Numbered from the stretch's first letter, positions 29,875 to 36,325 are shown. The stretch is DNA of 64,000 nucleotides from Lachnospiraceae bacterium (GCA_910574185.1 CAJSZQ010000023.1:1-64000); one strand, 5' to 3'. Numbers and translations: made by a program. Notes: a model not told the origin generated them from the letters alone.

Positions 29875-31227
29875 CTAACAGGGCCCTCCCTCCGCTCCAT
29901 GGAATGCCCCGGCCGGATACATCCAGTCCCCTTCCACATACACATCATCCACCGTAAACTCTCCCGTAACCAGACTGTGAATCGCCGGCTTATCGCCCCA
30001 GTATACACAGGACCCGGCGCCTCTTATAAAGGTCTCCAAATCACATTTATTGTCCAGTGTAAATCCTAAAATCTTTTCATCCTGCTTCAGAAGTTCAAAC
30101 TCTTCCGGGTACAACTCTTTCACACCTGCAAATAGCCTCGGTGTAGAAAAGATGCACATTGCACAGCTACAGCGGTTCCATCCGGCCCTGTAACAGGGAT
30201 GGGGATTCACCTTATGTCTTTTCAGCACTTCCCACACATCCTTTTCGGAATAATCAATCACCGGCCTCCACTGATGAACCATCCTGTGCGCTTTCTTTTC
30301 TGCGTTCGTTCTGTGTATCTCCATCTCGTTATACTTGGAACGCCCTCTGGATTCTCCGCGCCGTTCTCCCGATACCACCAGCACTTTCACATTCTCCTTT
30401 GTTCTGTCCAGATTAGAGGTTACGCTGTCCTGTACCGCCGCTTTCAGATTCCCGCTGCACCATCTTCCCTGATGCGTACTACCCTTAGCAGGAAATTTAT
30501 GACGCTTCCCGCCAAGCTTCTCCAATTCTTCCAGCCGGTCAAGGTTGCTGATTACAGAATCCGCTACTGCTATCTTCAAATATGCCGAACACCACCGGCG
30601 ACTTAAATCACCGGACTTCGCAGGGAATTTCATTCGGTAACCGTATTTTTTCAATTCCTCTTCCATCTGCTCCGTTGCCTGTTCTTTCAATTTCCGGCAC
30701 CGGATATAGTTCCGGGACAGCCTGCACTGTCTGATCTCCCCCGTATCCGGCTCCATCCACTCAATCGGCTCACTGGCTCCAATCCTGTAAAGCTCCCCGA
30801 AAAATCCGTTTACCCTCCACGACAGCCTGAGAGGGACACCCTCTGCTTCCGAGAAAGCCCTAACGTAATTCTGTGTGCATTTCCAGTCCATCCTGCGAAT
30901 CGGATGCCCTCCGTCTATGTCATGATGCCAGAACTCCATCTTCTCTTTCGGCACTCCCAGCTCCAGAAGCTTGTAATAACATGCTATGCTGTCTTTCCCG
31001 CCTGACAGCAGGATAGCAAACAGGTCGTATTCTTCCAGCGGCAGAAGCTCCGGGAGGAAAATACTTTTCATGTGTTCCGAATCCTCCCTTCCGGAAATCC
31101 TTGCCCTGATTCTTTCACCAGTCCCATAAATCGGTTTATCCGGTATCCCATAAACTACAGGTGTATCCCTGTTGCAATCCATGTCTTTTATATAATCTGG
31201 TTCAAATAAATTTAACTGACCTTTCAT
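29875..31227 (-). CDS. PAPS reductase-like protein with duplicated segment
   Basis: A 450-residue PP-loop protein: LLSGGKDS (residues 73-80) and the PAPS-reductase-like middle and C-terminal parts (VINDYSEKDVWEVLK-like VIDYSEKDVWEV, CAMCIFS with close cysteines). Residues ~200-231 and ~244-275 are a direct repeat (KFPAKSGDLSRRWCSAYLK... versus KFPAKGSTHQGRWCSGNLK...). Phage members of this family may act in sulphur chemistry on DNA, tRNA or a nucleotide rather than in sulphate reduction. It ends 38 bp before the helicase-methylase. Confidence 0.8.
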   Translation of the reverse strand: MKGQLNLFEPDYIKDMDCNRDTPVVYGIPDKPIYGTGERIRARISGREDSEHMKSIFLPELLPLEEYDLFAILLSGGKDSIACYYKLLELGVPKEKMEFWHHDIDGGHPIRRMDWKCTQNYVRAFSEAEGVPLRLSWRVNGFFGELYRIGASEPIEWMEPDTGEIRQCRLSRNYIRCRKLKEQATEQMEEELKKYGYRMKFPAKSGDLSRRWCSAYLKIAVADSVISNLDRLEELEKLGGKRHKFPAKGSTHQGRWCSGNLKAAVQDSVTSNLDRTKENVKVLVVSGERRGESRGRSKYNEMEIHRTNAEKKAHRMVHQWRPVIDYSEKDVWEVLKRHKVNPHPCYRAGWNRCSCAMCIFSTPRLFAGVKELYPEEFELLKQDEKILGFTLDNKCDLETFIRGAGSCVYWGDKPAIHSLVTGEFTVDDVYVEGDWMYPAGAFHGAEGGPC

Positions 31228-31355
31228 CTCTCAAAGAAGCCTGTGTACACGTTGCCCCGGCCGGAGGCCCGGCTCCTTTCTGTGAATGTTCTGCCTGCTT
31301 CCATCGCTTCAGCGAATCCCAGCCTGTCTGGTCAGGCTCTTCCTTTTTTCTTAAT

Positions 31356-31384
31356 TTGACATTTTCTCTTTTTTGCTGTATGCT
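31356..31384 (+). promoter_or_regulatory. Consensus promoter for a second plus-strand small RNA
   Basis: TTGACA (31356-31361), 17-bp spacer, TATGCT (31379-31384). A hairpin AGCCTG/CAGGCT with a T-run (31321-31349) lies just before it, as at the 26.87-kb promoter. Confidence 0.65.
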
Positions 31385-31390
31385 TACTAT

Positions 31391-31443
31391 ATTGCTTGTT
31401 TTAGGAGCGCCCGGGCCTGCCAGCCTTTATGAGCGCTCTTTTT
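31391..31443 (+). ncRNA. Predicted ~50-nt plus-strand RNA upstream of the PAPS gene
   Basis: The promoter above is followed by GAGCGC ... GCGCTC and TTTTT, a terminator that closes a transcript of ~53 nt. It runs antisense to the leader of the PAPS reductase-like gene. Architecture copies that of the RNA at 26910-26970, though the sequences differ. Confidence 0.5.
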
Positions 31444-31481
31444 CATGCCTTGCTTGTCCTCTGCCGTTTCCACCCATACCG

Positions 31482-31682
31482 TCACCCCTGCACGATACCA
31501 AGCGACAGCTCATGGTATCGGAATTTCTGCCCGATATCGTATGCACTGCCATGGTCCATGATAGATGCAAACATCTCATCTTCCGACTCATTCAATCCCT
31601 GCTTCCTATACGCTTCCGTTATCTTTTTAAGACGGTTTTCATCTTCGTCTGTAAGTACGTATTTCACTGTTATTTCACGCAT
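31482..31682 (-). CDS. Small helical phage protein
   Basis: A 66-residue protein (MREITVKYVLTDEDENRLKKITEAYRKQGL ... DEMFASIMDHGSAYDIGQKF) with the strand-helix-helix outline of an RHH fold, although its basic strand is weak. AAAGGAGAGC precedes the ATG. It is an early gene under the promoter near 32.28 kb. Function unknown. Confidence 0.6.
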   Translation of the reverse strand: MREITVKYVLTDEDENRLKKITEAYRKQGLNESEDEMFASIMDHGSAYDIGQKFRYHELSLGIVQG

Positions 31683-31742
31683 GATGTGCTCTCCTTTCCT
31701 ATCTCTTCCCTTTCTTTAATCTATACTGCCTGTCCATCTCTT

Positions 31743-31940
31743 TACCGCCTTCAGGCGGTTTTTACCTCATGGTATCCAAGAACTTCCAGAGCCCGCCGGT
31801 TCCATTCATTGGCCAGCTCTTCCCTTTTCTCCTTATCCAATGTACTGATGTCTACTTCTTTCCCGTCGATTACAACAATATTTATGTATTTCATTCGCAC
31901 CACCTCTTTAAATATGTATGACCTACTGGTTGTACTTGTT
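31743..31940. repeat. Direct repeat A, copy 1
   Basis: This ~198-bp block is nearly identical to 32891-33088. It contains the 47-residue gene, a hairpin ACCGCC/GGCGGT with T-run on the plus strand, and the leader text GTATGACCTAYTGGTTGTAC that recurs at 33.85 kb. Confidence 0.9.
31751..31894 (-). CDS. Small conserved phage protein, copy 1
   Basis: A 47-residue protein (MKYINIVVIDGKEVDISTLD ... ANEWNRRALEVLGYHEVKTA) with good ribosome site (GAGGTGG). The same protein is encoded in the repeat at 32899-33042, so selection has kept both copies. The stop codon is embedded in the CCGCC hairpin. Function unknown. Confidence 0.7.
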   Translation of the reverse strand: MKYINIVVIDGKEVDISTLDKEKREELANEWNRRALEVLGYHEVKTA

Positions 31941-31972
31941 GCTTACTTTCCTTCTGCTTAATCGAATGGCAT

Positions 31973-32203
31973 CTATACCGCTTCCCTTTCAAAATTCCCA
32001 CAAGGCCCCCTCAACGCCCCTCTCATTACATCTCTCAACAAACAATATCCTATGCTTGTCGGTACCCACGCTGATACGTTCCCCCGGTTCTTCCTGTAAT
32101 GCTGTTCATACCAGATGCAATTGACGCAGGCCCGTTCACTGCTGTCTACGCTGATGCTCTTTATCCTTTTGGTCATACAGAAATTTTCTACTTTTGCTGT
32201 CAT
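31973..32203 (-). CDS. Small Cys-containing phage protein
   Basis: A 76-residue protein and the first gene of the minus-strand early operon behind the divergent promoter near 32.28 kb. It contains ERACVNCIWYEQHYRKNRGN and GYCLLRDVMRGALRGPCGNF, four Cys in CxxC and C..C layout, suggesting a zinc-binding fold like small host-takeover or transcription factors. ATGGGAGGAAAAC precedes the ATG. Confidence 0.6.
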   Translation of the reverse strand: MTAKVENFCMTKRIKSISVDSSERACVNCIWYEQHYRKNRGNVSAWVPTSIGYCLLRDVMRGALRGPCGNFEREAV

Positions 32204-32223
32204 TGTGTTTTCCTCCCATCTAT

Positions 32224-32283
32224 TACGCCATTTATTGGCGTATACTTTATTCTTATATTACGCCATAATATGACGTAAGTCAA
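32224..32283. promoter_or_regulatory. Divergent operator/promoter region, cassette 1
   Basis: Minus promoter: TTGACT (32278-32283), 17 bp, TAATAT (32255-32260). Two palindromes sit here: TACGCCATTTATTGGCGTA (32224-32242) and a 21-bp one at 32258-32278 with TTACG...CGTAA arms that covers the promoter spacer. They are probable operators for the XRE gene to the right. Confidence 0.7.
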
Positions 32284-32303
32284 TATCTTTTTAGGAGGTT
32301 TTT

Positions 32304-32618
32304 ATGTTTAATGATAGATTGCGAGCAACCCGAATTTTCCGCGGCATCACTCAGCAAAAAACAGCCGATGCAATGGGTGTCTCTCTTAGGCATTATCAAA
32401 AATATGAAAGCGGCGAAGTCGAACCCGATTATATGGGATTGGTTGAAATTTCTGATTTTCTCAACGTCCCTTCTGATTTCCTTTTGGGGCGTGATGATTA
32501 TTTGAAATCTCTCGGAGTATGCGTTGATGTATCCCTAGAATGTCCTCCAAGGCGTCCCAAATATCAAAAGAACCGCCAATCTCTACATACTCAATCTTCT
32601 GATAATGTCTCAAGCTAA
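32304..32618 (+). CDS. XRE/cI-like repressor, cassette 1
   Basis: A 104-residue HTH repressor starting MFNDRLRATRIFRGITQQKT with helix-turn-helix QKTADAMGVSLRHYQKYESG. The 5' end has AGGAGG. Its last ~35 codons (CVDVSLECPPRRPKYQKNRQ...) overlap a minus-strand XRE gene by 158 bp and look unlike a repressor tail, so the original stop may have been lost. Confidence 0.75.
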   Translation: MFNDRLRATRIFRGITQQKTADAMGVSLRHYQKYESGEVEPDYMGLVEISDFLNVPSDFLLGRDDYLKSLGVCVDVSLECPPRRPKYQKNRQSLHTQSSDNVSS

Positions 32619-32697
32619 TTTCCAACCTGTCCGCCATCTGCTGTTGTGTCATGCCTGCCTTCTGGCGGGCTTCTTTTAGGTTCTTTCTCACTCTCAT
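32461..32697 (-). CDS. Minus-strand XRE regulator, cassette 1 partner
   Basis: Start at 32697 (MRVRKNLKEARQKAGMTQQQMADRLEISLRHYQKIE) with AAAGGAGG upstream. The 78-residue HTH protein is the last gene of the operon from the 33.4-kb promoter and points head-on at the plus-strand XRE gene. It is close to the protein at 33613-33825 in the first ~35 residues. Confidence 0.7.
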   Translation of the reverse strand: MRVRKNLKEARQKAGMTQQQMADRLEISLRHYQKIEYVEIGGSFDIWDALEDILGIHQRILREISNNHHAPKGNQKGR

Positions 32698-32873
32698 GCC
32701 TCCTTTCCTATCTCTCCCCCGGCAAACCCCAAGGCTCCACCGCATGTTACACAAACCATGCATTGCAATAATGAACAATCCTCATTCTCACAGGCCCCGA
32801 CAGAGCCGAATGACATTGTTAGTCCGACAATTATGAATACTTTTGCAATGTACTTTCGGATTCTTTTTCTCAA
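32694..32873 (-). CDS. Small exported or membrane Cys protein
   Basis: A 59-residue frame from TTG at 32873, with AGGAAGG upstream, that runs to 32694 and ends ATGA-coupled to the XRE gene. Basic N-terminus (RKRIRKYIAK), hydrophobic helix (VFIIVGLTMSFGSVG) and four Cys (CENEDC, CMVCVTC). The topology suggests a membrane peptide with outside cysteines. Parts of its DNA recur near 34070. Confidence 0.55.
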   Translation of the reverse strand: MRKRIRKYIAKVFIIVGLTMSFGSVGACENEDCSLLQCMVCVTCGGALGFAGGEIGKEA

Positions 32874-32890
32874 AGCCTGTCCATCCTTCC

Positions 32891-33088
32891 TACCGCCGTC
32901 AGGCGGTTTTTACCTCATGGTATCCAAGAACTTCCAGAGCCCGCCGGTTCCATTCATTGGCCAGCTCTTCCCTTTTCTCCTTATCCAATGTACTGATGTC
33001 CACTTCTTTCCCGTCGATTACAACAATATTTATGTATTTCATTCGCACCACCCCTTTAAATGTGTATGACCTATTGGTTGTACTTGTT
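32891..33088. repeat. Direct repeat A, copy 2
   Basis: Nearly identical to 31743-31940. It joins cassette 1 and cassette 2 and would let homologous recombination delete or swap ~1.15 kb including the cassette 1 repressors. Confidence 0.9.
32899..33042 (-). CDS. Small conserved phage protein, copy 2
   Basis: A 47-residue protein identical in nearly all positions to the one at 31751-31894. Start is 33042 with GGGGTGG upstream; the longer frame to 33093 is leader. It lies after the 76-residue gene in the cassette 2 operon. Confidence 0.7.
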   Translation of the reverse strand: MKYINIVVIDGKEVDISTLDKEKREELANEWNRRALEVLGYHEVKTA

Positions 33089-33182
33089 TCCACTGTTATT
33101 CTCTGTCCTATAAAGCTTCTAAAATTTTGCGCATCTCAATTGTTTCCTCAACCAGCCTCCCGGCTTTTGCTTCTGATTCTTC
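33063..33182. repeat. Direct repeat B, copy 1
   Basis: About 120 bp repeated at 33844-33963. It covers the shared GTATGACCTATTGG text and the 3' end of the 76-residue gene (AKAGRLVEETIEMRKILEAL). Confidence 0.85.
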
Positions 33183-33338
33183 AACATTCTTATTAATTCC
33201 AAATAAAATCCAGCCTGTCTGCTCTGGGGTCAGCTCCCCTCTTTCCAATGTTATTTTTAATGCATTCGCAGTTTCATGAATGACTGTTAGCTGAATCTGC
33301 AGATCTTCCAGCTCATCTTGTAAGTCATATAGTTTCAT
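33108..33338 (-). CDS. Small coiled-coil phage protein
   Basis: A 76-residue all-helical acidic protein (MKLYDLQDELEDLQIQLTVI ... KAGRLVEETIEMRKILEAL). First gene behind the strong minus promoter near 33.4 kb; TTAGGAGGG precedes the ATG. A truncated copy is at 33889-34002. Could be an antirepressor-like or Cro-associated small protein; no family is recognised. Confidence 0.65.
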   Translation of the reverse strand: MKLYDLQDELEDLQIQLTVIHETANALKITLERGELTPEQTGWILFGINKNVEESEAKAGRLVEETIEMRKILEAL

Positions 33339-33361
33339 GGTTTGCCCTCCTAATATATTAT

Positions 33362-33423
33362 AGTGCCATCTAATGGCACTGTATTTATGCCCTGATTATA
33401 GTGTATTATTATGGCACTGTCAA
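33362..33423. promoter_or_regulatory. Divergent operator/promoter region, cassette 2
   Basis: Minus promoter TTGACA (33418-33423), 17 bp, TATAAT (33395-33400), both perfect. The palindrome AGTGCCATCTAATGGCACT (33362-33380) follows and a half-site ATGGCACT overlaps the -35 region. This differs from the TACGCCA motif of cassette 1, so repressor specificities differ. Confidence 0.75.
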
Positions 33424-33446
33424 GTTATTTTTTAGGAGGTACAAAT

Positions 33447-33665
33447 ATGTTTTCCCAAAGGCTAAATCAAACCAGAAAAGAACGTGGTATAACAGCACAA
33501 AAGATGGCTGATTTATTACAAACCGGTATCAGAAATTACCGCAAATATGAAAGCGGTGATGCTAAACCAACATTAGATGGTCTTGTCCAAATAGCCGATA
33601 TACTAGATGTGTCTACGGATTATCTTCTTTGTCGGGATGAATTTCTCGCAAAACACGCTGATTAA
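33447..33665 (+). CDS. XRE/cI-like repressor, cassette 2
   Basis: Start at 33447 (MFSQRLNQTRKERGITAQKM) with AGGAGG upstream; the frame starting 12 codons earlier is promoter. The 72-residue HTH protein ends DYLLCRDEFLAKHAD and overlaps the minus-strand XRE gene by 53 bp. It probably controls the divergent minus promoter through the TGCCAT operators. Confidence 0.75.
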   Translation: MFSQRLNQTRKERGITAQKMADLLQTGIRNYRKYESGDAKPTLDGLVQIADILDVSTDYLLCRDEFLAKHAD

Positions 33666-33825
33666 CTCTCAAAATATCTTCCATATCATCCCACAAAGGT
33701 ATACTTCCAAGTGTTTCACCGCTCTCTAGCTTTTTGTAGTGTCTCAATCCTATATCAAGTCGCTCCGCCATCTGCTGTTGTGTCATGCCTGCCTTTTGGC
33801 GGGCTTCTTTTAGGTTCTTTCTCAT
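33613..33825 (-). CDS. Minus-strand XRE regulator, cassette 2 partner
   Basis: A 70-residue HTH protein (MRKNLKEARQKAGMTQQQMAERLDIGLRHYKKLESG) close to the product of 32461-32697. It faces the plus-strand XRE gene tail to tail. It may be a Cro-like partner. GGAAAGAAATG text gives a modest ribosome site. Confidence 0.7.
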   Translation of the reverse strand: MRKNLKEARQKAGMTQQQMAERLDIGLRHYKKLESGETLGSIPLWDDMEDILRVNQRVLREIHPDKEDNP

Positions 33826-33843
33826 TTCTTTCCTCTGATTCTA

Positions 33844-33963
33844 TGTATGACCTATTGGTTGTACTTGTTTCCACTGTTATTCTCTGTCCTATAAAGCTTC
33901 TAAAATTTTGCGCATCTCAATTGTTTCCTCAACCAGCCTCCCGGCTTTTGCTTCTGACTCTTC
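33844..33963. repeat. Direct repeat B, copy 2
   Basis: Second copy of the 33063-33182 block. The leader core GTATGACCTAYTGGTTGTAC is thus present three times (31.92, 33.07 and 33.85 kb), marking module borders. Confidence 0.85.
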
Positions 33964-34002
33964 AGCATTCTCTTTAATCCCAAGTAAAATCTTTCCTATC
34001 AT
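33889..34002 (-). CDS. Truncated copy of the coiled-coil protein
   Basis: A 37-residue frame (MIGKILLGIKENAEESEAKAG...) whose last 24 residues repeat the end of the 76-residue protein at 33108-33338. The N-terminal half is replaced. It may be a functional short variant or a remnant left by recombination through repeat B. Confidence 0.45.
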   Translation of the reverse strand: MIGKILLGIKENAEESEAKAGRLVEETIEMRKILEAL

Positions 34003-34104
34003 CAAGCTTCACTCCCTCTGTTCCTTGCTATTTTCTCCCAATTCTCCTATAATCTATATACAGGCCCCGTCATAGCCGAGTATGAAAGAAAGGAGTGCAT
34101 CTCT

Positions 34105-34599
34105 TTGAAAAAATATTTCCTTGATATTAGCAACTTAATTTCGTTTGCTTTGGGATTAATACCAGCATTTGCATTTTTTGTTCTTAAACCAATGTTGACT
34201 GTCCCACTTTGGTTTTTGCTCGCTGTTATATCTATACTTTGTATATTTATTTGGTTGTTTATAAAATCTCGTATAGAACTTCATGATGTCACAACACAAT
34301 TTATACAAATAATTGAATGTGTGCATGGTGTCTGTCTATGCAAACCCAACAACTTAATTACTTATTCCTCTTGGGTAATGTTTTATGAGTGTTCCGGCGA
34401 ATATGAAAATAAAATCGCCTTTGGTAAAGTAGAAACAATTACACAAAAGGGTGTTGCACAAATAGCTGTTTATCCTATAGATGAAACCCACGAAAATATA
34501 CTTGCCTATATCAATAACGAAAAAAGTAAAATTATCGTTCGACCAACAATAACTACAGAAGCAATTCAAATAATAAACAAGTCTTTTTTGGAGGTATAA
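34105..34599 (+). CDS. Membrane protein of unknown function, cargo gene
   Basis: A 164-residue protein with two N-terminal transmembrane helices (~8-30 and ~35-53) and a beta-rich soluble domain. It forms an operon with the next gene (1 bp gap). AAAGAAAGGAG precedes the start. It is A+T-richer than the phage structural genes, runs against the early genes and lies between two repressor cassettes, as expected for a lysogenic cargo gene. Superinfection exclusion is possible but unproved. Confidence 0.55.
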   Translation: MKKYFLDISNLISFALGLIPAFAFFVLKPMLTVPLWFLLAVISILCIFIWLFIKSRIELHDVTTQFIQIIECVHGVCLCKPNNLITYSSWVMFYECSGEYENKIAFGKVETITQKGVAQIAVYPIDETHENILAYINNEKSKIIVRPTITTEAIQIINKSFLEV

Positions 34600-34600
34600 T

Positions 34601-34975
34601 ATGTCACAGTATAAAGTAGTCGAAATCCTTGATAGTGGCTATAAACTAGTAATAAACGCCGGAGCTAATCAAGGCATAAAAACAGGGAATCGTTTCTTGG
34701 TTTATGCTCTATCTGAACATGAAATCATCGATCCTGATACCGGAGAATCTCTAGGTTATCTGGAAATAGTAAAAGGTACCGGAAAAGTCATCCATGTCCA
34801 AGACAAGATGTGTACAATTGAATCTGATGTATATGAAGCTAACCCTTCAACTACAGTAACCAGAACAAAAAATCCTTTATTCGGAGCTTATGGCATCACA
34901 GAAGAGCAATCCTCTTCTAAAGCACACATTCCTTTCGAATATCCTAAAATTAAAGATTTTGCTAAGAAAATATAG
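34601..34975 (+). CDS. FlgT C-terminal-like domain protein, cargo gene
   Basis: A 124-residue protein. Residues ~5-85 (DSGYKLVINAGANQGIKTGN...VYALSEHEIIDPDTGESLGYLE) show the beta-barrel signature of FlgT-C/prokaryotic-export-associated domains: NAGxxxGxxxG...DPxTGexLG. A flexible tail follows. It overlaps a minus-strand ORF by 14 bp at its end and is paired with a membrane protein. Confidence 0.6.
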   Translation: MSQYKVVEILDSGYKLVINAGANQGIKTGNRFLVYALSEHEIIDPDTGESLGYLEIVKGTGKVIHVQDKMCTIESDVYEANPSTTVTRTKNPLFGAYGITEEQSSSKAHIPFEYPKIKDFAKKI

Positions 34976-35117
34976 CCCATAATATTAATAAAAAATAACC
35001 AACTATATTTCCCAAAAAACCACTTAAAATCCATTGGTTAGACTTTGTGTTTTTCCAGTGGATTTTTTCCAATATTTCCTCACACAATAATGTCAATAAT
35101 CTATTTATTTTCTTCAC
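34962..35117 (-). CDS. Small membrane protein
   Basis: I take the GTG at 35117 (KKINRLLTLLCEEILEKIHW), after GGGAGGA; an ATG at 35156 is also possible. The product has a C-terminal transmembrane helix (WILSGFLGNIVGYFLLILWAIF). It belongs to the minus operon from the 35.5-kb promoter. Function unknown. Confidence 0.5.
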   Translation of the reverse strand: MKKINRLLTLLCEEILEKIHWKNTKSNQWILSGFLGNIVGYFLLILWAIFS

Positions 35118-35271
35118 TTTCTCACTCCATTCCTCCCTAGCCTGCTGCCATTGCATGGGCTACAACACAAGCAGCTTCTTCTTTTAATCGTGCGATTAAA
35201 TGGTGTTGCAAGAATCAAAACAACAATATTATCCTTTTCCCTTATATTTCCTCACGCTTTACACCTCCTCC

Positions 35272-35442
35272 CTAGCCTGCTGCCCTCTCCGGTTCCCTAT
35301 CCGCACTACTTTGACTCGCAAGCAAGAGACCAGAAGCTGACACCATGAAGAATCTATTTGCAGGAGTCATTTTCTTGTACATCTCTGCCAGTTTTAAAAT
35401 ATCTTCCTCTTTCACTTCATTCTTTTCTTTTATTTCCTTCAT
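35272..35442 (-). CDS. Small protein encoded beside the repressor
   Basis: A 56-residue protein (MKEIKEKNEVKEEDILKLAEMYKKMTPANRFFMVSASGLLLASQ...). It is the first gene behind the minus promoter opposite the repressor. The KMTPANRFF..SASGLLLASQ part is familiar from many clostridial prophages at this site. Possibly Cro-like in regulation, but no HTH is visible. Confidence 0.65.
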   Translation of the reverse strand: MKEIKEKNEVKEEDILKLAEMYKKMTPANRFFMVSASGLLLASQSSADREPERAAG

Positions 35443-35461
35443 ATTTTTCGCCTCGCTCTCA

Positions 35462-35565
35462 GTTCGTTATACGTACACTATAATACGTTTTACATACTTT
35501 GTCAACTGTATTTTGTTCGTTTTACGTATTTTTCTATTTACATTTCTTTTTCCATATGCTATATT
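35462..35565. promoter_or_regulatory. Divergent repressor operator region, cassette 3
   Basis: Minus promoter: TTGACA (35500-35505), 17 bp, TATAGT (35477-35482). Plus promoter: TTTACA (35537-35542), 17 bp, TATATT (35560-35565). Three related sites with core TTCGTTnTACGTA (starting near 35463, 35483 and 35515) cover the region like an OL/OR set. Confidence 0.75.
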
Positions 35566-35587
35566 GATTTTCATAAGGAGGTGAACT

Positions 35588-35986
35588 ATGGAAACAATAA
35601 ACGATAGATTTAGAGAATTAAGAAAATCATGTCATAAAACGCAAGATGAATTTGCAGAAATATTTGGAATGTCTCGTTCTGGTATATGTGATATTGAAAA
35701 AGGACGAAACAATGTAACTGAAAAACACTTAATAATGCTTTCTAACTGGCATGAACGGAAAGTTAATATAGAATGGCTGCGGACCGGTGAAGGCGGGCCG
35801 GATAATATGTTCCTCCCTCAAGAAGAAAACGATTTAGTCGCGCAGGCTGCTGCCCTTCTCGGAGAAAAAGACCAGCTTTTTGAAACTTTGATTATTACAT
35901 ACAGTAAGCTTACATCAGAAAATAAGAAGGTATTACTAGAATTTTTTAAGGATTTCTCAGACACCTTAGCAAAGAAAAAAGAATAG
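35588..35986 (+). CDS. XRE/cI-like repressor, cassette 3 (likely main repressor)
   Basis: A 132-residue repressor with N-terminal HTH (QDEFAEIFGMSRSGICDIEKGR) and a C-terminal helical dimerisation part. AAGGAGGTG precedes the ATG. It has the classical divergent operator with three sites. It is the only one of the three XRE plus-strand genes with an extended C-domain. Confidence 0.8.
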   Translation: METINDRFRELRKSCHKTQDEFAEIFGMSRSGICDIEKGRNNVTEKHLIMLSNWHERKVNIEWLRTGEGGPDNMFLPQEENDLVAQAAALLGEKDQLFETLIITYSKLTSENKKVLLEFFKDFSDTLAKKKE

Positions 35987-35998
35987 CCACAGCTATTC
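35981..35998. terminator. Bidirectional terminator at convergent gene ends
   Basis: GAATAGC CACA GCTATTC, preceded by AAAGAAAAAA and followed by a T/C-rich run. Both the repressor stop and the stop of the small minus gene lie in it. Confidence 0.65.
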
Positions 35999-36118
35999 CT
36001 TCTTCTTGCTTTTGTCTGGGTAATGCATTGCAAAGCTATAAATTGCAATCAAGTATTCAATGTCACGACTTGTTGTTATGATTTCAATAATTAACTTTTT
36101 ACATTGTTCGATACTCAT
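35993..36118 (-). CDS. Short Rha C-terminal-like protein
   Basis: A 41-residue protein (MSIEQCKKLIIEIITTSRDI...IAIYSFAMHYPDKSKKKE) with GGAGGG before the ATG. It matches the end of the Rha protein (IAKSTDIEYLCAVYSFAKHYP). It thus is a stand-alone copy of the Rha C-terminal domain, placed beside the main repressor. Confidence 0.6.
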   Translation of the reverse strand: MSIEQCKKLIIEIITTSRDIEYLIAIYSFAMHYPDKSKKKE

Positions 36119-36306
36119 ATGTAATCCCTCCGTTCAGTTCTTCAAACACACGTTCGGAAATTCCTTATGTTTATATTACCACATTCCGGTAATAATTGAA
36201 AGAACTTTTTCCGAATATATGTTTGTATTTTGATAAGTATGTGGATAACTTACCCTTCTACTTATAAGACAACTGAACTTGCAGGAAATGGCGGTTTTTG
36301 GAAATT

Positions 36307-36324
36307 TGTCCGAGTTCTCGGACA
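36307..36324. repeat. Perfect palindrome related to the parB-end palindrome
   Basis: TGTCCGAGTTCTCGGACA, 8-bp perfect arms, sits just after the stop of a small XRE gene and shares TGTCCGA/TCGGACA with the palindrome at 23108-23126. No T-run follows. It could be a second binding site for phage ParB or an XRE operator. Confidence 0.35.
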
Positions 36325-36325
36325 C

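Larger units (their letters stand above)
31228..31481. other. Early gap with an open frame but no clear start
   Basis: The minus strand stays open from about 31450 to just inside the PAPS gene, encoding a charged sequence (RKKEEPDQTGWDSLKRWKQA ...), but has no ATG, GTG or TTG with a ribosome site. A 19-codon ORF (MKKSAHKGWQARALLKQAI) starts near 31447. The plus strand carries the RNA signals listed next. Confidence 0.35.

Noticed and set aside
31161-31961. 266-codon plus-strand frame across the early gap
   Set aside because: It runs antisense through several small phage genes and the repeat A copy; no start signal.
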